Of a DNA stretch of 64,000 nt, positions 26,690-38,417 are shown in pieces. The translations under genes were made by a program, and so were the position numbers. Under the pieces are notes generated by a model that had not been told where the DNA came from, did no database searches, and saw nothing but the letters and a program-made list of their open reading frames with translations. Source of the stretch: an uncultured Psychroserpens sp. (lineage in GTDB: Bacteria > Bacteroidota > Bacteroidia > Flavobacteriales > Flavobacteriaceae). Where the stretch lies: contig CANKZZ010000005.1 of NCBI GenBank assembly GCA_947488655.1, positions 421,356-485,355 on the forward strand, in the 5' to 3' direction. Within the stretch, counting starts at the first letter, position 1. Each line of letters starts with the position of its first letter.

Positions 26690-27073
26690 ATGAAAAAATA
26701 CATACCATTTATACTTCGGTTAATAATCGCTATCATTTTAATTCAAACATTACGATTTAAATTTACTGGAGACGAGACTAGTGTTTACATATTTACTCAA
26801 GTTGGTTTAGAGCCAATTGGAAGAATAGGAATAGGAATAGCAGAACTCATAGCTGGTATTTTATTATTATTTAGAAAAACAGCTTGGATTGGAGCTACGC
26901 TTACATTAGGAATACTTGGAGGTGCAATTTTAATGCATCTTACCCAACTAGGTATCGAAGTTAAAGGAGATGGTGGTGTTTTATTTTATACAGCTATTAC
27001 CACCTTCATATTGTCATTAATTGTATTGTTCATTTATAGAAAAGACATACCAATAATAGGACAAAAGTTTTAA
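26690..27073 (+). CDS. DoxX-like small membrane protein
   Basis: I choose the ATG at 26690 (MKKYIPFILRL) over the TTG at 26645. The 127-residue product has four transmembrane helices with the DoxX-like pattern: IIAIILIQTLRFKFTG, GIAELIAGILLLFRKTAWIGA and a last helix ending LFIYRKDIP. Members of this family act in quinone- or thiosulfate-linked electron transfer or redox protection; the substrate here is unknown. It lies between two related membrane-protein genes on the other strand and its 3' end overlaps that of the downstream gene by 4 bp. Confidence 0.78.
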   Translation: MKKYIPFILRLIIAIILIQTLRFKFTGDETSVYIFTQVGLEPIGRIGIGIAELIAGILLLFRKTAWIGATLTLGILGGAILMHLTQLGIEVKGDGGVLFYTAITTFILSLIVLFIYRKDIPIIGQKF

Positions 27074-27810
27074 GCATTTATCTCTTGTTGATGATTTATT
27101 TGTTTGCCTGTAACGTCATACTTTAAACGCGATTGTAAATAATAAAACAAGAAGGCAATAACAAGAAACAATGAACACAATACGTTTAAAATATTAAAGT
27201 CTGCTATATAAAAATAGGCTAATTGTATAACTTCAGAAAAGAGAATAAATATAGATCCTATTAAAAGGTTCATAGCTTTTTTATCATCTTTTATCATATA
27301 ATTTAAAAGCGAGAAGCTTAATAAAACCATGATAACAGCATTGTAAACAAACTCCATAATATATTGAGGTGTTGTTAATTCGTCTATTGTAGTATCTGTT
27401 ACAAGACTAACTACAAAAACACCTAATATCAATAAAGACAAAGATTGCAAAGGAAACTTAAGTAAAGCTTTAGACATGTTAATAGTAGATACAATTCTTA
27501 CTATTAAAAAAGCATATGATAAAATGTAAAGACCGTTTCCTATATAATAAGTATACTCAATGTTACTATTTGAGTCAAAGTCTATTACCCAAGTGATAAA
27601 ATTAAAAACTTCGGCAAGCGAAAAGAACAATAAGAACATTAAAAATAATGGATGCTTATTTTTAATTTTTATGGCATATAAAATGGATAAAGTTATCATT
27701 GCCAATGCACGTACACCCGAAGCCTCAATCTCGAGACCTTTAAATTGCAGACCTAAAAATATGACACTTAAGAGTACAAGAAATGTCCCTAAGATTTTAG
27801 ATAAACTCAT
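27070..27810 (-). CDS. Polytopic membrane protein related to the one at 25.8 kb
   Basis: This 246-residue protein consists of about eight hydrophobic helices (for example ILGTFLVLLSVIFLGLQFKG and LLIGSIFILFSEVIQLAYFY). Its size, helix pattern and phrases such as YIGNGLYILSYAFLI suggest it is a distant paralogue of the 275-aa protein at 25765-26592. I do not recognise a family. The two flank the DoxX-like gene, with which this one overlaps by 4 bp at the stop codons. Confidence 0.68.
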   Translation of the reverse strand: MSLSKILGTFLVLLSVIFLGLQFKGLEIEASGVRALAMITLSILYAIKIKNKHPLFLMFLLFFSLAEVFNFITWVIDFDSNSNIEYTYYIGNGLYILSYAFLIVRIVSTINMSKALLKFPLQSLSLLILGVFVVSLVTDTTIDELTTPQYIMEFVYNAVIMVLLSFSLLNYMIKDDKKAMNLLIGSIFILFSEVIQLAYFYIADFNILNVLCSLFLVIAFLFYYLQSRLKYDVTGKQINHQQEINA

Positions 27811-27875
27811 AATTTGTTCATTAATAGCATAACAAATATACTATTAAATTACATTTAAACGAATATTAATGCATT

Positions 27876-27887
27876 TAATCGATAAAA
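27876..27887. promoter_or_regulatory. TAATCGATAAAA motif in the ligA/membrane-protein spacer
   Basis: An exact copy of the recurring 12-mer lies 66 bp upstream of the membrane protein gene that ends at 27070, and just past the ligA stop. Confidence 0.3.
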
Positions 27888-27907
27888 TAAACTTCTTTGT
27901 AAGATTT

Positions 27908-32240
<4,333 letters not shown>

Positions 32241-32248
32241 TATCTTGT

Positions 32249-32345
32249 TGTCATTCAGAGGAGTGAAATGACGTAGAAATCTTAATTATTAAATAAAACA
32301 ATTAGATTGCAACGACCTAAAGGTCTTACAATGAAAGAAGATAAT
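32249..32345. repeat. Composite Bacteroidota-type palindromic intergenic repeat
   Basis: The gap between the GH20 gene and cutC is filled by two repeat-like segments: TGTCATTCAGAGGAG... at 32249-32285 and AGATTGCAACGACC... at 32304-32335, which contains a GACCTAAAGGTC hairpin. Both resemble the intergenic repeats of the form GTCATT-CTGAG-...-AGAATCT and AGATTGC-...-CAATGA that are scattered in Bacteroidota genomes. A relative lies inside prmC (37063-37089). Confidence 0.65.
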
Positions 32346-32347
32346 TT

Positions 32348-33046
32348 ATGCTTTTAGAAATCTGTGCCAACTCATGCCAATCAGCAAAAAACGCTCAAAT
32401 TGCTGGAGCAAAACGCATAGAACTCTGTAGTGAGTTATCTATTGGAGGCATTACACCTAGCTACGGATTAATAAAACAAGTCATTGACAATTTAGACATT
32501 GAAACCTTTGTATTAATTAGACCACGAAGTGGCAACTTCTATTATTCTGACGATGAATTCGAGATTATTAAAAAAGACATTCAAATTTGTAAAACGTTGG
32601 GTTGTCAAGGGATTGTTTCAGGAGTTTTAAATAAAGACAACACTATAGATATTGAAAGAACTCAAGAACTTATTGAACTCTCAAAACCATTACCATTTAC
32701 GTTTCATCGTGCGTTTGATGTGGTTCCAAATCCGAAAGAAGCTTTAGAACAATTAATTAATTTGGGTGTTGAACGCGTTCTAACTTCAGGTCAACAACCA
32801 AAAGCAATTAACGGATTAGAAACCTTAAAAGCATTACATAAACAAGCAAAAAATAGAATTATAATTTTAGTGGGAAGTGGAGTTTCTTCGGAAAATACTC
32901 AGACTTTTAAAGATGCAGGTTTTGATGAAATTCATGCTTCAGCTACCGAAGTAATTTGTAAAGAATCTTCAGATTATTTTGGAAACACACCACAAACCGT
33001 GTCTGGTATAAAAGAAATTAAAGCCATTTTAAAAGCGATAAGATGA
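32348..33046 (+). CDS. cutC: CutC family protein
   Basis: A TIM-barrel protein of 232 residues with the CutC hallmarks: LEICANSCQSAKNAQIAGAKRIELC at the N-terminus, LIRPRSGNFYYSDDEF, and TFHRAFDVVPNP. CutC was linked to copper tolerance in E. coli, but the direct biochemical role is unsettled. Here it is embedded between two glycoside hydrolase genes and overlaps the GH2 gene by 4 bp (ATGA), which points instead to carbohydrate metabolism, in line with other Bacteroidota clusters. That reading is an inference. Confidence 0.92.
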   Translation: MLLEICANSCQSAKNAQIAGAKRIELCSELSIGGITPSYGLIKQVIDNLDIETFVLIRPRSGNFYYSDDEFEIIKKDIQICKTLGCQGIVSGVLNKDNTIDIERTQELIELSKPLPFTFHRAFDVVPNPKEALEQLINLGVERVLTSGQQPKAINGLETLKALHKQAKNRIIILVGSGVSSENTQTFKDAGFDEIHASATEVICKESSDYFGNTPQTVSGIKEIKAILKAIR

Positions 33047-35511
33047 AGTATAGTGTATTTGTAGTTGTTCTAATCACTTTAATGAGTTGCCAACCAAAGC
33101 ATGATTTACCATTAATGATTAATCTACATGAGAATTGGCAATTTAAAGCTGTGACAGATTCTGTTTGGCAAACTACAACGGTTCCTGGAAATGTACATTC
33201 AGATTTGCTGGAGCATAATCTAATTGAGCATCCTTTTATTGGAGCTAATGAAGATAGCCTACAATGGATTTCTAAAACCGATTGGGAATACAAAACTCAA
33301 TTTTCTGTAGATAAAGAAACCCTTTACAAAAAACATATTGAGCTTAATTTTGATGGTTTAGACACTTATGCGTCGGTTTATTTAAATGACAGTTTGATTT
33401 TGGAGACTAATAATGCATTCAGAAAATTTTCGGTAGATGCAAAATCAATTCTAAAAGCTGAAAATAAATTACGCATACGTTTTGAGCACAGTTCAATTTC
33501 CGAAGAAAAAGAAAAGAACAATTTAGCCTACACACTTCCTGAAGGTAATCGCATTTTTACTAGAAAAGCACAGTTTCAATATGGTTGGGATTGGGGACCA
33601 AAACTAAATACGAGCGGGATTTGGCGACCTATTACCTTGAGTGCTTGGAATGATTTAAAAATTGATTATGCAAGCATAAAACAAATAACGCTTAACGATA
33701 CATTATCTAACCTATATATTAAATTAGATTACAAATTAGATATAGAAAGTAAACTTATATATGAAGTTTATATTAGTGATGGTAGTATCCAAAAAATTTA
33801 CGACCAAAACATTGCAGAACCTCACGAAGATATTTTCATACAAATTATGAACCCTAAACGTTGGTGGCCACACAATTTAGGTGAACCCTATTTGTACGAT
33901 ATAAAAGTTATTGTAAAAGATGACAAGAAAATTCTGGATAGTATTTCTCTAAAAAAAGGCTTACGAACTATTGAGCTCATCACTGAAAAAGATAGCATTG
34001 GAGAATCATTTTATTTTAAGGTAAATGATGTTCCTGTGTATGCAAAAGGTGCTAATTACATTCCGCAAAACAGTATGCAAAATAAAGTTACAGATGCGCA
34101 TTATGAAAAATTATTAGATGATGTCGTTGATGCCAATATGAATATGTTGCGAGTTTGGGGTGGCGGAATCTATGAAAACGATATGTTCTATGATTTATGT
34201 GATGAAAAAGGGATTCTGGTTTGGCAAGATTTTATGTTCGCATGTGCCATGTATCCAGGAGATGAAGACTTTTTAGAAAATGTACAGCAAGAAGCGACTC
34301 AAAATATAAAACGTTTAGGCAATCACGCATCCATTGCACTATGGTGTGGTAATAATGAAAACTCCGAAGGTTGGCATCGTTGGGGCTGGCAGACAGACAG
34401 AAGTGATGAGGAGAAAGACGAGATTTGGAGCAACTATCTTAAAGTATTTGATTCTATTTTACCAAAAACGGTTAGCAATTTTACAGATACATCCTATTGG
34501 GAATCGTCTCCAAAATACGGACGAGGGAATCCAAAATATAAGACCGAAGGCGACGCTCACGATTGGTGGATTTGGCACGATGGCTATCCTTTTGAGCATT
34601 TAGAAGAAAACGTACCAAGATTTATGAGTGAGTTTGGATTTCAGTCGTTTCCAAGTTATGAAACGATTAGATATATTAACCAAAGTGATTCTATTGAGAT
34701 TTCTACAGCAGGTTTTAAAAATCATCAAAAGCATAGTCGCGGATTTCAAATTATTGACGACTACATGAAACGCGATTTCCCAGTCCCAAATCATCCAGAA
34801 GATTATGTGTATGTGAGTCAGTTACTACAAGCCTATGGGATTACAAAAGGTATTGAAGCGCATCGTCGCGCAAAACCTTATAATATGGGAACGCTCTATT
34901 GGCAACTTAACGATTGTTGGCCTGCGGTTTCCTGGTCGAGTTTGGATGTCTTCGGAAATTGGAAAGCTTTACATTATCAGGCTAAAAAGAGTTTTGAAAA
35001 TGTTTTAATTTCTTCGGAAATTGATGATAATATTTTACGAACTCATTTAATTAATGATAATCTAGAAGGCATAGGAAACACTCTACAAATAGACATTTTA
35101 GATTTTGATGGAAACATAATATGGAACAAAGTAGAAACATTTTATGCTGGGACAGACAACAAAATAGTTAATGAATTAGATATAAATAAACTCAACATTA
35201 ACAAAGATGAAGTCGTTGTCGTTTCTAAATTTGGCAATTACACTTCCTACTTCTATCTAGCGAAACCAAAAGATCTAAAACTCAAAAAAGCACCAATCGA
35301 GCAAACTATAACTAAAACTGCTAACGGATTTAAAATCAAACTAAAAAGTACTACACTTCAGAAAAACGTATTCCTACATACTATAAAAAAAGGTCATTTT
35401 AGTGATAACTATTTTGACTTAATGCCTAACGAAACAATTGAAATCGAATTTAAAACAGAAGCGAATACATTGGTTGATTTGAAGATTAAAACCTTGAATA
35501 ACTTACTGTGA
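33043..35511 (+). CDS. GH2 beta-mannosidase lipoprotein
   Basis: The 822-residue protein starts with a lipoprotein signal (lipobox ITLMSC, Cys16). The GH2 sugar-binding domain, immunoglobulin-like domain and TIM barrel follow in order. The acid/base is Glu439 in WCGNNENSEGW and the nucleophile Glu530 in FMSEFGFQSFP; YGWDWGPKL is typical of beta-mannosidases rather than beta-galactosidases. It should remove terminal beta-mannose, such as the core mannose of N-glycans, which fits its operon with the GH20 hexosaminidase. Its stop codon lies within a repeat element (35508-35540), so the last residues may have been altered by the insertion. Confidence 0.93.
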   Translation: MKYSVFVVVLITLMSCQPKHDLPLMINLHENWQFKAVTDSVWQTTTVPGNVHSDLLEHNLIEHPFIGANEDSLQWISKTDWEYKTQFSVDKETLYKKHIELNFDGLDTYASVYLNDSLILETNNAFRKFSVDAKSILKAENKLRIRFEHSSISEEKEKNNLAYTLPEGNRIFTRKAQFQYGWDWGPKLNTSGIWRPITLSAWNDLKIDYASIKQITLNDTLSNLYIKLDYKLDIESKLIYEVYISDGSIQKIYDQNIAEPHEDIFIQIMNPKRWWPHNLGEPYLYDIKVIVKDDKKILDSISLKKGLRTIELITEKDSIGESFYFKVNDVPVYAKGANYIPQNSMQNKVTDAHYEKLLDDVVDANMNMLRVWGGGIYENDMFYDLCDEKGILVWQDFMFACAMYPGDEDFLENVQQEATQNIKRLGNHASIALWCGNNENSEGWHRWGWQTDRSDEEKDEIWSNYLKVFDSILPKTVSNFTDTSYWESSPKYGRGNPKYKTEGDAHDWWIWHDGYPFEHLEENVPRFMSEFGFQSFPSYETIRYINQSDSIEISTAGFKNHQKHSRGFQIIDDYMKRDFPVPNHPEDYVYVSQLLQAYGITKGIEAHRRAKPYNMGTLYWQLNDCWPAVSWSSLDVFGNWKALHYQAKKSFENVLISSEIDDNILRTHLINDNLEGIGNTLQIDILDFDGNIIWNKVETFYAGTDNKIVNELDINKLNINKDEVVVVSKFGNYTSYFYLAKPKDLKLKKAPIEQTITKTANGFKIKLKSTTLQKNVFLHTIKKGHFSDNYFDLMPNETIEIEFKTEANTLVDLKIKTLNNLL

Positions 35512-35540
35512 TGAGATGCTGAAACAAGTTCAGCATGACG
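35508..35540. repeat. 33-bp palindromic repeat overlapping the GH2 stop codon
   Basis: The core GCTGAA-ACAA-GTTCAGC is an inverted repeat. It matches 28 of 33 bases of a segment inside prmC at 36833-36865. It is the Bacteroidota type of intergenic repeat; on the plus strand it reads GATGAGATGCTGAAAC at its left end. It begins one base before the GH2 stop TGA (35509-35511). Confidence 0.75.
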
Positions 35541-35600
35541 AACGAGTTAACTATGAAATGACTTTAACTATTTTATTATTAAGTATAAACTAATTAAACT

Positions 35601-36461
35601 TCACCAACTTTGATAATTGAATCGAAATAGACTTCTAAACGCTTGTGTTCTTTCAATAAACTTGAGTAAAATGCTAAATATTTTATTTCCTTCCTCCTGA
35701 CTCAATTCATGTAAATTATTTATTTTATTCTGATTAGCTAAATAGAACATAACCATATTGTATCCATTAGTTTCATCAGAACTTAGCAACTTAACATCTA
35801 ATCCAAATTTTTCTTTAAATAGCGATTCATCATCTAGAGCGTAGTGATATTGTTGATGTGTTAAAATACCTTTTATATAAAATCTATTTGAAAATTCTAA
35901 AGAATCAATACCAAACCAATAATTATTTCCAACATTAATATTTGCGCCTTCATCATCATAAGAAATATTTATGTCGTATTCGTTTATTCCCAATATCTCA
36001 ATTAATTTTTTTTCTATATTATTCCAAAAATCATGAATATCAATCTTGGAGACAATTAGATTAGATTTAATATATCGATTATAAAAATTTCTAATTTCTT
36101 CAAATTCCTCAAATGTTTCAGTTCGATAAGCAATATCTAATGAATTTTCATCAGAAAATTTATACAAATTCATTGAAGAAACTATTGCTGACTTTTCATT
36201 CAAATAAATTTTGCAGTGAAGATTTTTTATTGGTAGTGGAATAAATCCGTACCGTTCTATTTCAAGTTTAGCTTGTTCAGAATCTTCCCTGAAATAAAAT
36301 TCAACTTCAATTTCTCTTGACTTTAACTCTAATAATGTTCTCTCTAGTTTCTTCCATTCAGATATTTTAACATAAGGTGATATAATTACAACTTCTTTAT
36401 CTGCTTCATCCAGCAAGGTCATTATTTCACCGGATATTTGTTTAGGCTTAATTAATTTCAT
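35601..36461 (-). CDS. Phospholipase D-like domain protein
   Basis: From the ATG at 36461 (MKLIKPKQISGE; another Met lies ten codons upstream at 36491) the product has 286 residues. The N-terminal half is a PLD/NucC-type fold: EVVIISPYVKISEW at the first strand and one HxK motif in LHCKIYLNEKSAIVSSMN. The Asp of the classical HxKxxxxD is replaced (Asn or Glu), followed by SSMN as in many single-HKD nucleases, which act as dimers. Residues after about 150 are unrecognised. There is no signal peptide. It could be a nuclease or phosphodiesterase, but activity is uncertain. It stands alone between a repeat element and prmC and has a more typical AT-rich accessory-gene codon use. Confidence 0.75.
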   Translation of the reverse strand: MKLIKPKQISGEIMTLLDEADKEVVIISPYVKISEWKKLERTLLELKSREIEVEFYFREDSEQAKLEIERYGFIPLPIKNLHCKIYLNEKSAIVSSMNLYKFSDENSLDIAYRTETFEEFEEIRNFYNRYIKSNLIVSKIDIHDFWNNIEKKLIEILGINEYDINISYDDEGANINVGNNYWFGIDSLEFSNRFYIKGILTHQQYHYALDDESLFKEKFGLDVKLLSSDETNGYNMVMFYLANQNKINNLHELSQEEGNKIFSILLKFIERTQAFRSLFRFNYQSW

Positions 36462-36526
36462 TTTTAGATTTAGATTTGGGCAGTTAAGCAAATATCAAAA
36501 TTGATAAATATTTCTAAAACTACAAA

Positions 36527-37411
36527 TCATTTCTTACCTTTTATCATCCTATCCTTTCCAAACATATCTTTTTTAAGCTCAATATCTTTGAAATTAAATT
36601 TTGTCATCAAATCTAACATTTCATTACCAAGATATTCGTTGATTTCAAAAAATAAAGATCCGTTGGCTTTAAGGTTGAGTTGTGCAAATTCACATATAGC
36701 TTTATAGAATTGCAATGGATTTTCGTCCTCTACAAACAATGCAAGATGTGGCTCGTTGTCTAAAACATTGGGTTGTATTTCTGCCTTTTCTAGGTTACGC
36801 ACGTATGGTGGATTTGATACTATGATGTCATAATAATGAGATACTGAAACACCTTCAGCATGACGACTATTTAAAATATTGTCATGAACAAATTCAACAT
36901 CAACGTCATTAAGCTTTGCATTTTGCTTAGCAATTTTCAAAGCATCTTCGGAAACATCTAAAGCTGAAACATTTGCTTTTGTAAGATGTTTTGCTAATGA
37001 AATTGCAATGCATCCTGTTCCTGTACCAATATCAAGAATTTTTAATTGAGATTCTTCTAGCTGAGATTCTTCGCTACGCTCTAAATGACTTTTAATTATC
37101 CAATCTACGAGTTCTTCGGTTTCTGGTCTTGGGATTAAGGTATGTTCATTTACTTTAAATGGCAATCCGTAGAATTCTGTTTCTCCAAGAATATATTGAA
37201 TTGGTTTGTGCAATTTTAAATTTGCTAACGCTTCAAAAAGCGGTTGCTCCTCTTCTTTTGTGATTACATATTCTGGATGTATCACTAAATGAATACGCTT
37301 GAGATCTAAATAATGTTCAATCAAAATGTTGAAAAAAGAGTCGACTTCCTCTTTTCCGAAGAGAGCATCTAATTCATTATGATAAATAGTAAGAATGTCT
37401 TTTAAAATCAT
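36527..37411 (-). CDS. prmC: Peptide chain release factor methyltransferase PrmC, carrying in-frame repeat insertions
   Basis: PrmC methylates the Gln of the GGQ motif in release factors. The methyltransferase signature is intact: ILDIGTGTGCIAI (residues about 125-137) and NPPY (about 200-203). The ATG at 37411 overlaps the GNAT stop by 4 bp; a start at 37438 would lie inside that gene. Two segments are foreign: residues 108-123 (SHLERSEESQLEESQL) come from a GTCATTTAGAG...AGAATCTC-type repeat plus a 15-bp tandem duplication, and residues 182-195 (SRHAEGVSVSHYYD) come from a second repeat type also found at 35508-35540. Both keep the frame and lie outside the catalytic motifs. Confidence 0.93.
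   Translation of the reverse strand: MILKDILTIYHNELDALFGKEEVDSFFNILIEHYLDLKRIHLVIHPEYVITKEEEQPLFEALANLKLHKPIQYILGETEFYGLPFKVNEHTLIPRPETEELVDWIIKSHLERSEESQLEESQLKILDIGTGTGCIAISLAKHLTKANVSALDVSEDALKIAKQNAKLNDVDVEFVHDNILNSRHAEGVSVSHYYDIIVSNPPYVRNLEKAEIQPNVLDNEPHLALFVEDENPLQFYKAICEFAQLNLKANGSLFFEINEYLGNEMLDLMTKFNFKDIELKKDMFGKDRMIKGKK
36833..36865. repeat. Palindromic repeat embedded in prmC (copy of 35508-35540)
   Basis: 28 of 33 bases match the intergenic element at 35508-35540, and the core TACTGAA-ACACC-TTCAGCA keeps the inverted repeat. It encodes part of SRHAEGVSVSHYYD in prmC. Confidence 0.72.
37043..37089. repeat. Second repeat in prmC: intergenic-type element plus 15-bp tandem duplication
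   Basis: Bases 37063-37089 read GAGATTCTTCGCTACGCTCT followed by AAATGAC, the usual form of a common Bacteroidota intergenic repeat. Next to it two 15-bp units (37043-37057 and 37058-37072, 13 of 15 identical) encode EESQL twice. Confidence 0.72.
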
Positions 37412-37899
37412 AATGCTTTTTCCATCCAAACACCACATGAGTAGTGTCCTGTATTACCTAAAGGTTGGTTTCTATGTGTAAATCCGTAAGTTTCATAAAT
37501 ATGTATTGCAGCTTTAAGCTCAGGTATTGTTTCTAAATAACACTTGTTATAACCAAATTCTTTAGCAGCTTCTAAGCATTTTTCAATAAGTTTCTTACCA
37601 AAGCCTTTACCTCTAACTAAAGACGAAAAATACATTTTTTGCAACTCACAAACATTACCATCGTAATCTTTAAGTTGCTTTATACCACCACCTCCTAAAA
37701 CCTGTTTTTCGTTTGCTACCACAAAATAAACTGCATTATCTTCTTTATATGCTTCGTACATAAAAGGTGTTTCGGCATCTTCATATGCAGTTCCTGTTAA
37801 TGGTAGATTAAAATCTTTAAAACAACTTTTTATGACTGCTTCTACCTGAGGATTATCCTCTGGACGAATTTCTCTAATTACTATGGCTTCTTCACTCAA
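37408..37899 (-). CDS. GNAT family N-acetyltransferase
   Basis: This 163-residue protein shows the acetyl-CoA-binding signature SSLVRGKGFGKKLIEKCLEAA (Q/RxxGxG/A type) and the later YETYGFTHR strand typical of GNAT enzymes. The central VLGGGGIKQLKDYDG is a loop seen in MarR-fused and related GNATs. The substrate is unknown: an amine, amino acid or small toxic compound. It precedes prmC with a 4-bp ATGA overlap, so translation of the two is probably coupled. Confidence 0.9.
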   Translation of the reverse strand: MSEEAIVIREIRPEDNPQVEAVIKSCFKDFNLPLTGTAYEDAETPFMYEAYKEDNAVYFVVANEKQVLGGGGIKQLKDYDGNVCELQKMYFSSLVRGKGFGKKLIEKCLEAAKEFGYNKCYLETIPELKAAIHIYETYGFTHRNQPLGNTGHYSCGVWMEKAL

Positions 37900-37952
37900 C
37901 TTATTATAGTATTTTTGCGCTGTGAAGATACAGATAAATCTATTTTAAGAAC

Positions 37953-38417
37953 ATGCGTAAACTCATTTTATTATTAACAGTAACCATCACGATGATGAGT
38001 TGCTCTGTAAACGAAAAACCAATTTTTAAAGGTATTGAAGATATAGAAGTTGTAGATTCTAACTCACAAATAATTACGCTAACTGCTACTGCTCTTTTTG
38101 AAAACCCAAACGATGTTGGTGGCAATTTAAAGAGTGATGATATTTCTATTTATGTGAACGATATTAAATTAGCTAAACTATCTTCGGAAAGTTTTGACGT
38201 TCCAGCGCGAAAGGAATTTACGATACCATTAAAAGTAGATATTAGTACAGATAGTATTTTAAAAATGAGAGGTACTGATGCAATTGGTTCGCTACTATCG
38301 AGTTTAATTAATAAGCAAATTAAAGTGCAATATAAAGGAGACATCGTTTATAAAACGTTTGGATTTTCATACACTTATCCTATTGATGAAACTGAAATGG
38401 TTAAACTAGACTATTGA
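37953..38417 (+). CDS. LEA14-like (WHy domain) lipoprotein
   Basis: A lipobox (ITMMSC, Cys16) starts this 154-residue protein. The rest is a single Ig-like LEA type 2/WHy domain: PIFKGIEDIEV, LTATALFENPNDVGG, and SFDVPARKEFTIPLKVDI. Such proteins bind or stabilise other macromolecules during stress in plants; in bacteria the role is unknown. The stop overlaps the TTG start of ribD (TTGA), so it leads a five-gene overlapping chain. Confidence 0.85.
   Translation: MRKLILLLTVTITMMSCSVNEKPIFKGIEDIEVVDSNSQIITLTATALFENPNDVGGNLKSDDISIYVNDIKLAKLSSESFDVPARKEFTIPLKVDISTDSILKMRGTDAIGSLLSSLINKQIKVQYKGDIVYKTFGFSYTYPIDETEMVKLDY

Noticed and set aside
32348..33046. Copper-resistance locus based on cutC
   Set aside because: No copper transporter, chaperone or sensor is present; the gene lies in a glycoside hydrolase operon.
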